In this document: in pieces, positions 45,174-54,290 of the stretch
Position numbering within the stretch: the stretch's first letter is position 1
Layout: each line of letters opens with the position of its first letter
Source: Calothrix sp. FI2-JRJ7
GTDB lineage: Bacteria > Cyanobacteriota > Cyanobacteriia > Cyanobacteriales > Nostocaceae
Direction of reading: 5' to 3'
Length of the DNA stretch: 64,000 bases
Assembly: GCA_019359675.1 (NCBI GenBank)
Contig: JAHHGX010000007.1
Location: forward strand, 1 to 64,000
Translations under genes and position numbers: made by a program
The notes under the pieces: model-generated
What the model was told of the DNA's origin: nothing
Database searches by the model: none
Seen by the model: the letters and a program-made list of their open reading frames with translations, nothing else

Positions 45174-47009
45174 ATGACCGCAAAAGCAATTATGCGCGTT
45201 GGGAAATTAAAAAGTTTGGGTAGTGTGGGCGGCAGCGAAAAACATACTGCCCGTCTCCAAGATACACCAAACGCTGACCCCTATAAAGAAAATATTCGGC
45301 TAATGGGTTTGGACTCGGACCCTGAATTAGAAGAAATAGTTTTATCCAAAATAGCTGACCATACTAAACACAAGCCGCGTAAAGATGCAGTACTGTGCAG
45401 CGAAATATTTTTGAGTGCATCTCCAGAATTTTTTCGTCCCCATGACCCATCTTTAGCGGGAGAATGGGATGAAGAATTGATGTGGAACTTTGCCAATAAT
45501 TCTAAGAAATGGTTACAAGAAAACTTTGGTGATAAATGCGTCCGCGCGGAGTTGCATTTGGATGAAGCTACTCCCCACATCCACGCTTATATAGTTCCCA
45601 TCAACGACAAAACTAAACAATTAAGCCACAAAGAGATGTTTGGTGGTGATGGGCGCCAAGCCAGTATAAAATTGTCCAAGTTTCAAGATTCTTATGCCCA
45701 AGCACTGGCGCCTTTGGGTATCGAACGTGGGGTAAAAGGCAGCAAAGCCACCCACACCAAAGTTAAAGAATATTACCAAGCAGTCAATTCTGAACCCCTC
45801 ACCCTGGAATTAGATAGACTGGCGCCAAAGCAGGGAGAGACTGCACAGCAATTATTTAAGCGTATAAAATCAGACCCCACAATTCAAACCATCAATCACC
45901 AACTAGCTGACCACCGTCGAATTATAGAACTTGAAAAACGGGCATCCCAAAAAGCAAACGCTTCTGAAAAATTACGCTCCGAGTTAGAAAACCGTGTAGC
46001 TGAATTGGAAGAAGAGAATTTTTACTGGAAGCAGCAAGCTGACCAATTAAGGGACTTGCCCCTAGAAGATGTGGCGTGGCATTTGGGACTAGATAAAGCT
46101 GATAAAGGAGAGAACCGTTGGAAGGGATTGGGGCAAGTTATCAATATTAATGATTCTAAATGGTACGACTTTACAGCAGAAAAAGGTGGCGGTGGGGCTA
46201 TTGATTTGGTAATGCACGTTGCTGGGTGTAATTTTCGGCAAGCTCTAGCCTGGTTGCATGACCGTTTTGACTCCGAGGGAATGCTGCGTGCTACCAGAGC
46301 TTACACACAAACGCAAGCTACTAAAATTGTTGCAGAAGAACCTGCACCGCAATTTGTACCTCCAAAAAAGGATGATGAGAAGTGGCAAGCAGTACAGAAT
46401 TATTTGACCAAAGCTAGGGGACTGCCAGAAAATTTTCTCACTGCCCTTCGTTCCAATGGATGGCTCTATGCTGACAACCAGCAAAATGCTGTATTTACAA
46501 TGCGCCAGCTTCCAAATGAGGCGCCATCACTCAAAACCACAGGGGCATTTCTGCGAGGGACACGCGGAGAAGACAATTCGTTTATGGGATACGCGCAGGG
46601 CACGAAGCGAACTACTGGATGGTTTTACTTCCACTTGGGTGGCAAACCAACTGATGAATTACAAAAAGTAGTTATCTGTAAGTCTCCCATCGATGCGCTT
46701 TCATGTGCTGCGCTATCTGTTTCTGCACATTCTGGTATGACCCCAACAAGGACAATGTTTTTAGCTGTCGATAGCCCCAAAAGCTTACCGTTGGATTTTC
46801 TTAAAAACATCACAAATATTACTGTTGCCTGCGATAACGATGAAACGGGGCGCTCTATGGGGCAAGCTATTAAAGAGTTACTGCCACAAACAACTATCGC
46901 GCGGCCAAAAACATCTGATTGGAATACGGAATTGTTGGAGTATTCGCGGCAAGAAAGTACAGGGCGCCCTAAAGTAGAAAATAAAAAGAATCGGGGATTG
47001 GAACGTTAG
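45174..47009 (+). CDS. MobV (Pre/Mob) relaxase fused to a DUF3991/TOPRIM primase-like region
   Basis: 611 residues from the ATG at 45174; upstream in-frame codons to 44940 are non-coding (no ribosome site, overlap with repeats). The relaxase domain (~1-215) has AELHLDEATPHIHAYIVPIN with the H...HxH metal site; a coiled coil follows (~240-300). The second half carries DFTAEKGGGGAIDLV (~340) like DUF3991, and CKSPIDALS with ACDNDETGR (~490-570), the Glu and D-x-D-type TOPRIM site. Family knowledge: MobV relaxases nick at oriT and start plasmid mobilisation; a primase-like tail would help restart synthesis after transfer. No type IV secretion genes are in the window, so the plasmid would be mobilisable rather than self-transmissible. 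Confidence 0.9.
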   Translation: MTAKAIMRVGKLKSLGSVGGSEKHTARLQDTPNADPYKENIRLMGLDSDPELEEIVLSKIADHTKHKPRKDAVLCSEIFLSASPEFFRPHDPSLAGEWDEELMWNFANNSKKWLQENFGDKCVRAELHLDEATPHIHAYIVPINDKTKQLSHKEMFGGDGRQASIKLSKFQDSYAQALAPLGIERGVKGSKATHTKVKEYYQAVNSEPLTLELDRLAPKQGETAQQLFKRIKSDPTIQTINHQLADHRRIIELEKRASQKANASEKLRSELENRVAELEEENFYWKQQADQLRDLPLEDVAWHLGLDKADKGENRWKGLGQVININDSKWYDFTAEKGGGGAIDLVMHVAGCNFRQALAWLHDRFDSEGMLRATRAYTQTQATKIVAEEPAPQFVPPKKDDEKWQAVQNYLTKARGLPENFLTALRSNGWLYADNQQNAVFTMRQLPNEAPSLKTTGAFLRGTRGEDNSFMGYAQGTKRTTGWFYFHLGGKPTDELQKVVICKSPIDALSCAALSVSAHSGMTPTRTMFLAVDSPKSLPLDFLKNITNITVACDNDETGRSMGQAIKELLPQTTIARPKTSDWNTELLEYSRQESTGRPKVENKKNRGLER

Positions 47010-47174
47010 TAAATAACCTTGCAGCTAACGTAGTACTAATGCAGGCAAAGTTTCTCACGTCAAACCTTTATCTATAGTTGACACCAATAGATAACACCGA
47101 ACAAATTACCAAAAATATTTCGTCTGTCTGCTTCAACACAGTGCTGGATTGCTGACAGGGCAAAAACTATTAAG

Positions 47175-48410
47175 TTACTCTGCTTGGTTGCTCGTTAAGT
47201 AAGCAGCAAGTTCCTCAGAGATGACGAAACGAGGGGTGTTATTATAAGTTATTTCATAAATCAGAGCATAATTCTCTAAAATTCTTAGTTTACTCCTCAG
47301 CCAAGGATGATCTTCAAAGTAATACTCAAGGATTAAATTATTAGGGTCTCCGTTGTAAATTGCGCCTTTGGGTATAATAATAAACTCGCGTGCAAATGGA
47401 TATTTACACAGATCATTTCTCATGTCTGCTAAAATTTCGGGAATCAGCTTCTCAATCGTTATAAATATATTCTCCGATGGCTTGGATAAACTAAGGCTAG
47501 GCTTAACCGTATTTTCTCGTGAAATCGTAAGCTGTAACAATGCCTTATTAATCGATTCAAGTGCTTTTACCATCTTCGCGGGATTATCGTTTCCAATAGA
47601 AATTGGTGGGACTGACCCAGTTACTTCAACTTTAGCTTTATAGGGATAGAAGTTTCCAGCGAGGTCATAATACTCTACTTCAATATATATATCCTCTCCA
47701 AAATTCTCTTTTGCTTTAAAGTAAGTTGCTACATCAAAAAAGAATGGATTGTTTCGATCTATAACAGATAACTGAAAAGGAAGAAGACTCTCGCAATTTT
47801 GCATCGTTTTGGGCAAAGGTGCAATATTAATCTTGACATCGATTGCTGGTGCATCTGTAAGCGCAAGAATTCCAAGTTGTATAGTTTGCTCTTTATCTGG
47901 TTTTAGTCGAAATAAATGTGTCAACCGTGGCTTTGAAAAATGTCTCTTAGCCCAAATAGCATCGACAATAAAATGTTTAGCTTTAACTGTATGAGCGCCT
48001 GCTCGAATGTAATAGTGATTATCTGGAGCCATGTGCGGTCCAGCATAACTTTCATGAACAGCAACCAGTAAAACTGCTGAATCTAGCTGGATAATACCCC
48101 GTCCCATTGGATCCTGTATTAGTTTGATATCATATCTGGGAACTGGTTCTACTTGATTGACGATTTGATCGACCCAATCACGCAAATCCTGCTTCCCAAT
48201 TTTTAGAGGAAAGCCACCATCCGCATCTCCATTGCCATCAACACCAGCAATAAAGTATCCACCTCCAGAATTTGCAAAGCCTGACACGGCACAGCTTAGT
48301 TTCTTCTTTAGGTCATTGTGTGGAGTAACACTTGATTTGAATTCAAAATCGTCATTTTCCGCGTTTGGAAGTTGTGTTAGGTCGAAAGTATTTAGGTTAA
48401 TTTTTGACAT
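47175..48410 (-). CDS. AlbA_2/Schlafen-type DNA-binding ATPase-like protein
   Basis: 411 residues. DDFEFKSSVTPHNDLKKKLS (~20-40) and AVSGFANSGGGYFIAGVDG (~45-60) are the AlbA_2 (Schlafen AlbA_2) signature; a C-terminal half of unknown fold follows. Family knowledge: AlbA_2 proteins bind nucleic acid or ATP and many lie in defense or mobile contexts. Minus strand, opposite to the relaxase, separated from both neighbours by non-coding spacers. It contains no GGCGCC, unlike the flanking backbone genes, which suggests later insertion. Confidence 0.8.
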   Translation of the reverse strand: MSKINLNTFDLTQLPNAENDDFEFKSSVTPHNDLKKKLSCAVSGFANSGGGYFIAGVDGNGDADGGFPLKIGKQDLRDWVDQIVNQVEPVPRYDIKLIQDPMGRGIIQLDSAVLLVAVHESYAGPHMAPDNHYYIRAGAHTVKAKHFIVDAIWAKRHFSKPRLTHLFRLKPDKEQTIQLGILALTDAPAIDVKINIAPLPKTMQNCESLLPFQLSVIDRNNPFFFDVATYFKAKENFGEDIYIEVEYYDLAGNFYPYKAKVEVTGSVPPISIGNDNPAKMVKALESINKALLQLTISRENTVKPSLSLSKPSENIFITIEKLIPEILADMRNDLCKYPFAREFIIIPKGAIYNGDPNNLILEYYFEDHPWLRSKLRILENYALIYEITYNNTPRFVISEELAAYLTSNQAE

Positions 48411-48469
48411 AAGCTTGGAAATGTATCAGGAATCTCAAAGCAGCACCCAACAAATGATATTAATGTAAC

Positions 48470-48594
48470 GCAACTGGAAACCGCTACGCTAAATCGGGCG
48501 GGGGCAGGCACTGCAAATAAATCCTCATGGACAACATATTCCTTCATGGCAGCGCCTGCCCCTCCGCTGGCGCCGCCCGATTTTTCCCAGTTGC
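48470..48594. repeat. Imperfect ~125-bp inverted-repeat mosaic
   Basis: GCAACTGG (48470) pairs with CCAGTTGC (48594), AAATCGGGCGG (48491-48501) with CCGCCCGATTT (48573-48583), and GGGGCAGGC (48501-48509) with GCCTGCCCC (48554-48562). Nested complementary blocks resemble a MITE-like or large hairpin structure upstream of the helicase stop. It carries a GGCGCC. Confidence 0.5.
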
Positions 48595-48644
48595 TAGCGT
48601 GCGCGTCTACCAGGCGCCCTCACAACTATTGCTAACAAATGAGT

Positions 48645-51524
48645 TCATTCAAGCCGCGAGCGAATTTCTCCATATAGCCTAATGTGTTCAACTAAGCGCT
48701 TAGTTTCACCACCAGCTAATTCCAGTTCCCTGAGATTGCCCACCAAAACAAACAATTCTCTTGCCCTACTAACGGCAGTATTTAGTAAATTAGGTTTACG
48801 ATTAAGGAACCAAAAACTATGCTCTTTTTGGCACTGGTAAGGTGAGAAGATAATGGCTGCTTTTTCTCCCCCTTGGAAGGTGTGAACTGTGCCAACATCA
48901 TCCCAAGAAAAGTTTCGCCAACGGTTAGAAAGTCGATATCTCAGGGCATTGGCTTGCTGCGAAAATGGGGACATCACCCCAATTGTCTTTGATTTATCGG
49001 CGCCGCCAAGTCCATAACCGTTTTGAAGCAAGGAGGCAATAACATTTTCTACGGCATCGATTTCTTCGGGATTGGTGTGATTTAAGTGGCTCCCATCTAC
49101 GTGGTAAGCCAGCAGGTGTTTAACTGTTGCTTCCCCGTTATAATCTGAAAGGATTTGCAAACCACCGGGATAGTTGGGGCTGCAAAACTGAATAATAGGT
49201 GGCGTGCAGCGGTAATGATTTCTAAGAATAATGCCGTTCCCTAAGTCTGATTCTGTACCACTAGCGCCAGCCGTGCGATGATAAGCGGTAGCTGTGTATT
49301 TGGCGGTGGGGGCATAGCGATAGTAGTCTTCATTCCCCATTCCCACATCCACAAAGGCGGTTTTCAGATATTGTTTGATGGTATCGTCGCAAAGGTTAAT
49401 AATTGGCTCAATTTGTTGGGGGTCGCCTGCTACTACTGCTCGTTGTGAACGCACCAGCAAGGGAAATAATTGATGTATAAGTGTAGTACCCGCCTCATCT
49501 ACCAGCGCCAGCTTCACGATATTGGAATGAAGAATGGGCAGCATATAGCGTACTGATTGCAGGCTGGAGCTAATGACGGGGAAAATCAAACTCAAGTCTC
49601 GGTAGATGGCATCACTATCAGTTTCCAGTTTGAGCAATGCATCTCCATCTCCCTCCAAGACGCTGCCGTAAGTTTCTAATGCCCGCATGACGCTATCCTT
49701 ACGTCGGAGAACTTCTTGCAACAGAAACGCCCAGGCGCCTTGAAATAGTTCTAGATGTAATGAGTGGTAGTCGCGGTAAAAACGACTATAGAAATCTCCT
49801 TGTGGGTAATTATCAAGTTGTTCTTGGAAAAGTTTATAATCTGCTTGCTTTAACTCTAATTGCTTGTTTAAAGATGTTAGTTGGGTTTGAATAGACGTTA
49901 CTTTTTGGTTAAGACGCTGCCATTGTTGCGATAAATCCAGTTTTTGGTTAACTTCAGTCTGGGCTGTGGTTAAACTAAAGCGGTCAAGGGGCATCTGAAA
50001 GGGATGCGACGATGCCAAGGTGTTTAAAACAGCAGCGTTTATCCGATTTGCTAGACGCTTAAAAATTAGCTTATCAGTAGTAAAATTAAGCCAGTCCAAC
50101 GCGCGTTTAGTGATGGAGTCAGACTGTTTTGGTAGTTCGCGTTCTGCTTGGGATAAAGCTTCTTGTATTTGCTGGTAAGCATTGAGAGGAAAATTTGCAT
50201 AATCTCCCAAACTTGATAGCTGCTCTTGAAGTGCTTGTAACTCGGAATCCTTTGCTGCAATATCGTCATTGAGCGATTGGATTTCTACATTTAGTTGAGT
50301 TCTTCGTTCGGCATTAGCTGCTTGTTGGCTATTATTAAAGCGGTCTTGCTCTATTAATTGCTGAATTTCGTTTTCTGCTCTTATCAGGTTGAGTTTGGCT
50401 TGTTCCCAAGACTCCTGGTTAAATTCATTATTTCTCAGCCAATCTTGACTAGATTGTAGTTTTGGTAAGGTTTCTCTACGGATGATGCCTAGGTTCCCAC
50501 CAGGTAAATAAAACTGTTCTGTAGGGAAGTTATCAGTCAACCGAGAAAGGAATTTTTGGATGGCGCCGTTATTGGTGCTGGCAAATAGTATTAAATTATT
50601 CTCATCCTCTTCCCCGCGAACAAGTCGTAACGCCCTTGTCACTACTTGCTGTGCTACCAAGTGCAGAAACACTTCTGTCTTCCCAGTTCCCGGAGGTCCA
50701 CAAACAGCAGTGAGCAAATTCTCTTGAGTGTGTTTGAGGACAGACGCTTGATATTCATCGGGAGTATGGGAGGGGAAGGCGCCCCAAAACATTACCTCAT
50801 GTCTTGGTAATTGTGGCGCCGACCAAAGGTACTGCATTGCAGGGTGAGTTTCAGTTAGCCAGTCGCTATGGGGAGTTTGTTGAAGTTGCTGTAAAATAAG
50901 TTGCAAATCAAGCTTGAGCAGAGCATTATAGGGCGTAAAGTCGCAGCGCAGTAAATAAGGTTGCCGAAAAGTTTTATATTTCCCTTCTGGCAAGTCCACC
51001 TGGTCAAGAAAGTCTCGCAGGGTGGGAAATCTCCCTTTAAAAGTGTCTTCCAAGAATTTCAAAATCCCTGACGCAACAATCAGTGATTCGGCTTGCTCCT
51101 CCTCTAACCCATACAGTCGCATCAAATTAACAACAACAGGCTGAAACTCGTATTCCGTCAAATCCCAGCCAGTCTTGCGATAATTACCTTTGAATATAGA
51201 TGAAACATCAACCGTGAAGAGAGGCAGATATTTTAGCTTTTGTTCTTTCCCCTTCCCCTGTATTAGATAAATTTGCGGGAAAGCAACAGCCATTTGAAAA
51301 TCATTAGGTCTACCCCTCTTAGCTGCCGCTTGTTGCTGTTGCTGGAACTGTTTAAATACTTCGCTATCCAACATTAGCTTATTACCAACAAGCTGCACTC
51401 CCTTATCTATAACTTTCGAGTAAACATCCGAAGAACGCTCGACCTCAGCTTGGGTCAGTTCCTCTAACCTGATATAGGATAACCAAGCTTGTACTATCTG
51501 GATAAGTTTTTCTGGCTCTAGCAT
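48645..51524 (-). CDS. SF1 (DNA2/NAM7-type) helicase with long coiled-coil insertion
   Basis: 959 residues from the ATG at 51524, rather than a TTG at 51542. Motifs: Walker A CGPPGTGKTE (~255), motif II VDEAGTTL, motif III VVAGDPQQIEP, motif V VGTVHTFQGGEKA, motif VI NTAVSRARELFVL. About 300 residues between Walker A and motif II form coiled coils (AANAERRTQLNVEIQSLNDD). The family acts as 5'-3' helicases on nucleic acid. Head-to-tail upstream of parB on the same strand, but with a 166-base gap and a palindrome between. Rich in GGCGCC, so a long-standing backbone component. Confidence 0.85.
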   Translation of the reverse strand: MLEPEKLIQIVQAWLSYIRLEELTQAEVERSSDVYSKVIDKGVQLVGNKLMLDSEVFKQFQQQQQAAAKRGRPNDFQMAVAFPQIYLIQGKGKEQKLKYLPLFTVDVSSIFKGNYRKTGWDLTEYEFQPVVVNLMRLYGLEEEQAESLIVASGILKFLEDTFKGRFPTLRDFLDQVDLPEGKYKTFRQPYLLRCDFTPYNALLKLDLQLILQQLQQTPHSDWLTETHPAMQYLWSAPQLPRHEVMFWGAFPSHTPDEYQASVLKHTQENLLTAVCGPPGTGKTEVFLHLVAQQVVTRALRLVRGEEDENNLILFASTNNGAIQKFLSRLTDNFPTEQFYLPGGNLGIIRRETLPKLQSSQDWLRNNEFNQESWEQAKLNLIRAENEIQQLIEQDRFNNSQQAANAERRTQLNVEIQSLNDDIAAKDSELQALQEQLSSLGDYANFPLNAYQQIQEALSQAERELPKQSDSITKRALDWLNFTTDKLIFKRLANRINAAVLNTLASSHPFQMPLDRFSLTTAQTEVNQKLDLSQQWQRLNQKVTSIQTQLTSLNKQLELKQADYKLFQEQLDNYPQGDFYSRFYRDYHSLHLELFQGAWAFLLQEVLRRKDSVMRALETYGSVLEGDGDALLKLETDSDAIYRDLSLIFPVISSSLQSVRYMLPILHSNIVKLALVDEAGTTLIHQLFPLLVRSQRAVVAGDPQQIEPIINLCDDTIKQYLKTAFVDVGMGNEDYYRYAPTAKYTATAYHRTAGASGTESDLGNGIILRNHYRCTPPIIQFCSPNYPGGLQILSDYNGEATVKHLLAYHVDGSHLNHTNPEEIDAVENVIASLLQNGYGLGGADKSKTIGVMSPFSQQANALRYRLSNRWRNFSWDDVGTVHTFQGGEKAAIIFSPYQCQKEHSFWFLNRKPNLLNTAVSRARELFVLVGNLRELELAGGETKRLVEHIRLYGEIRSRLE

Positions 51525-51647
51525 GAGATTAAAAGGGAGCAACTGTACCTACTGGTATTAGATACAAGTTAATCTTTTTTCTCGCTTGGCGCCAACCTAC
51601 CAGAGTCATAAATAGTTTTCGATTTTTCATTTTTTAACAATTACAGA

Positions 51648-51667
51648 TGCCTATAACGTTATAGGCA
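51648..51667. repeat. Variant parS-like palindrome downstream of parB
   Basis: TGCCTATAACGTTATAGGCA, a perfect 20-bp palindrome with the same ATAACGTTAT core but different arms, 23 bases beyond the parB stop. Core conservation with arm variation would fit a lower-affinity or alternative ParB site. Confidence 0.5.
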
Positions 51668-51690
51668 GTGGGAGCGCGTTCCGAGGATGC

Positions 51691-52887
51691 TCACTCAATT
51701 TTTGTTAGCATTTCTAACTGTAAAAGCAATTTCTCTACCTGTTTGCGCTTAGATGGGTCTGACCAAATAGGCGACTTTCTTAACTTGGCAGTCGCGGCAG
51801 TAAAGCGCTCTTTGTAATTGTTAGGCTCAGTTTTTTCGGTATTTGGGGTTTTATTCTCACTGATATATCGCTTAATTTCGCTTAAAGACCAGTTTTCGGC
51901 AATAGCTTGTTCTAAAAAAGCCGCGCGCTCATCCTTATCCTGAATCTGGGCGATGGCTTTGGCTTTGGTGTACTCAACGGCGCCTTTTCGTAGTGCATCA
52001 AGAATATCGGATGGAAGGTTTAACAACGGCAAGCGGTTATTAGCAAACGATTCCCAAGTCATTAACCCCAAGCCATCAAAAACTTCTTCAACAACAGTAA
52101 GGTCTGGATTGACTTGATTGCCATCTTCTGGTTTTTCGTCTTCTTTGACAATAACGTTATTGGAAGTTTCTTCCGAGTCGAAAACATTTGACTCAACTAA
52201 GTTATTGTCGGACTCTAACTTCTCATCTCCATCTTTGACAATAACGTTATTGGAAGTTTCCTCCGAGTCGAAAACATTTGACTCAACTAAGTTATTTTCG
52301 TCATCTAATTTATCCGGTGCCGACTCTAAGCTAACGTTATTGTCAGCATATGAAGAGTCTAACTGTTTCTTTCCAATAACGTTATTGGAAGCTTTAGCCG
52401 CTGCTTTACGCTCGTGTTGCAGGCGCCGCAATAATGGTGGAATTTCCTCAATATTTCGACCTAGTTTAAGAGCCAGCAGTTGCAGGATGCCTTCGGTTTC
52501 CTCGACTGGGTTAAGGTCTTCTCGCAGTAAGTTTTCTATCAGTGCCAGTTGAAAAGCAGCGTTGTCGTCTAACTCTCTAATAACGACGGGAACTTCTTTT
52601 AATCCAATTTCTAATGCGGCACGGTAGCGTCGCTCACCTGCTACTAATTCGAGTTTTCCTCCATCAACAATGCGTACCAATAAAGGTTGCAAGATGCCAT
52701 GCTGTTTTATAGACTCAGTTAACTGTTTTAATGCCTCGGAGTCAAAGTAACGGCGCGGTTGTGTCGGTGGCAAAGAAATCTTGTCTAACGAGATAGATAC
52801 TTGAGAATCGGAATTAAGGGCGCCTGTAGTGTCCCAAGGTACTTCAATTTTGCTTTTCAGGGGTTGGCTGGTTTTAGTGCGTCTCAT
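51691..52887 (-). CDS. parB: ParB-type centromere-binding/CTPase partition protein
   Basis: 398 residues. The N-terminal half is canonical: DKISLPPTQPRRYFDSEALK, LVAGERRYRAALE (the GERRxRA CTP motif), and LIENLLREDLNPVEETEG with an HTH region. An unusual linker (~165-260) holds an internal tandem duplication (SNVFDSEETSNNVIVK twice, 30 residues apart). That linker DNA contains the centromere-like palindromes, listed separately. Family knowledge: ParB clamps load at parS, spread and connect to ParA. Overlaps parA by 4 bases (ATGA). The sequence is backbone-like, with GGCGCC. Confidence 0.9.
   Translation of the reverse strand: MRRTKTSQPLKSKIEVPWDTTGALNSDSQVSISLDKISLPPTQPRRYFDSEALKQLTESIKQHGILQPLLVRIVDGGKLELVAGERRYRAALEIGLKEVPVVIRELDDNAAFQLALIENLLREDLNPVEETEGILQLLALKLGRNIEEIPPLLRRLQHERKAAAKASNNVIGKKQLDSSYADNNVSLESAPDKLDDENNLVESNVFDSEETSNNVIVKDGDEKLESDNNLVESNVFDSEETSNNVIVKEDEKPEDGNQVNPDLTVVEEVFDGLGLMTWESFANNRLPLLNLPSDILDALRKGAVEYTKAKAIAQIQDKDERAAFLEQAIAENWSLSEIKRYISENKTPNTEKTEPNNYKERFTAATAKLRKSPIWSDPSKRKQVEKLLLQLEMLTKIE
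52149..52390. repeat. Cluster of parS-like palindromes inside parB
   Basis: CAATAACGTTATTG is at 52149-52162 and again at 52239-52252; the full 20-mer palindrome is at 52371-52390; a degraded TAACGTTATTG lies at 52332-52342. The first two lie in a ~65-base direct repeat with 90-base spacing. Sites encode the NNVIV/NNVIG tripeptide-like motif in ParB. Confidence 0.7.
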
Positions 52888-53639
52888 GGTAATGACTCTA
52901 AGCTAACGGCTATATTTTTCAAGATTTGAACAGATGGATGCTTTGGCTCATACACCGCAAGGGGCATTCGCTCTTCTGACGCATCAACAAAAGCTGTAGA
53001 GCGAGGAATGGGGGCAAAGACAGTCCCGGCGCCTGCTAGTTGTTCCGTGATGGCTGCTAAAGTACGAGTGTCCTGAGAATTGCGCGCGTCATATTTTGTA
53101 GGCACAAATCCGGCTATTTGCAGTTTGCGGTTCGGTTTGTTACGAACAGTAGCCACCGTTTTTAACAGTTCACCAGTGCCCTCAAAAGCTTTGAAATGGG
53201 TTTCCAGGGGCACAAGAACATGAGTGGCAGCTACAAGCGAGATGTAAGAAAGCAGCCCCAAGCTGGGAGGGCAATCTACTAATATAAAATCATAATCTTC
53301 TTGAATTGGTTCGATAGCTTCTTTGAGGCGGAAATCCCGCATGGAAGCATTAACCAATTGCATTTCCGCCGTACTGAGAGAAATATTAGCAGGGGCTAAA
53401 TCCATACCATGAATTTTCTCAACAATAGGGAGGGGTTGTTCCTCCACAATGGCATTATTGACGGTTTGTTCTAATTCCCTCGGAACCAAGCCCATAAATA
53501 TAGTTAAACTGGCTTGGGGGTCTATGTCAATGAGCAGGACGCGATGTCCCAGCTGCGCTAGGTGATAGCCCAGGTTCTGTGTAAGGGTGGTTTTGGCAAC
53601 ACCTCCCGCCTGGTTAAAGACTGCGATGATTCGGCTCAT
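52884..53639 (-). CDS. parA: ParA-type partition ATPase
   Basis: 251 residues from the ATG at 53639; a start at 53672 would add 11 residues. The deviant Walker A is NQAGGVAKTT (usually KGGVGKTT), followed by LIDIDPQASLT and the Walker B region FILVDCPPSLG. No N-terminal HTH, so a short (Soj/type Ib-like) ATPase. Family knowledge: ParA forms a DNA-bound gradient that moves ParB-parS complexes, ensuring plasmid inheritance. Upstream of parB with 4-base overlap. Confidence 0.92.
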   Translation of the reverse strand: MSRIIAVFNQAGGVAKTTLTQNLGYHLAQLGHRVLLIDIDPQASLTIFMGLVPRELEQTVNNAIVEEQPLPIVEKIHGMDLAPANISLSTAEMQLVNASMRDFRLKEAIEPIQEDYDFILVDCPPSLGLLSYISLVAATHVLVPLETHFKAFEGTGELLKTVATVRNKPNRKLQIAGFVPTKYDARNSQDTRTLAAITEQLAGAGTVFAPIPRSTAFVDASEERMPLAVYEPKHPSVQILKNIAVSLESLP

Positions 53640-53865
53640 ATGTGAGTTTTGTTTACCTGCCCCGTTATACATAAAGATAACTGGTTAGGGGACAATTGGC
53701 GCCGTTTTTTTGGAGAGAGGGGGCGCCCGTGTTTTATTTCTAGCATTAATCAAGTAGATACAGATGAGCCTCTTGTGGAGCAGGCATCCCTGCCTGCCCT
53801 TGCACACAGCATTTAAATAGAAACTGCTATCCTATACAATAAGACTTAAAACTCTGTGAGCTTCC

Positions 53866-54117
53866 ATGAAATCAATTGAGCAACTGACAGAAGAACTCCT
53901 AGCACTGAAGAGCGCATCTAGGGCGTTATTAGCCCAAAAGCTAGTTGAAAGCTTAGAATTTGATACCGAACCAACAATCCAAGCAGCTTGGATGACTGAA
54001 GCAAAAAAACGGCGTTCAGAAATTCGCTCTGGTTCTGTGCAACCGATTCCAGGAGTGGTAAACATCACTATGGATAGCCGTACAAATAGTCTCAAACCCA
54101 GATTTCTAATTGTTTAG
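53866..54117 (+). CDS. Orphan addiction-module antitoxin-like protein
   Basis: 83 residues. EELLALKSASRALLAQKLVE followed by IQAAWMTEAKKRRSEIRSG and VQPIPG matches the putative addiction-module component family (RelB-like). Usual members end shortly after IPGEE..; here the last ~20 residues (NITMDSRTNSLKPRFLIV) diverge, suggesting a frameshifted or replaced tail. No RelE/ParE toxin follows. It may be a remnant or still neutralise a toxin elsewhere. Confidence 0.7.
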   Translation: MKSIEQLTEELLALKSASRALLAQKLVESLEFDTEPTIQAAWMTEAKKRRSEIRSGSVQPIPGVVNITMDSRTNSLKPRFLIV

Positions 54118-54290
54118 ACTTCTTGCATAAGTACTTATTTTTGTCTCATATAGAGAGGTAGAAAAAAAATTAAAATCACATACCAATTTTCCAAAATTAA
54201 GCAACAGATGATGCGGAGATACGGATATTTATCTGTTGCCAGATTTTAGAGAAACGGTATTAATACTTTTGCAAGTAGTCTAGTGAATTA

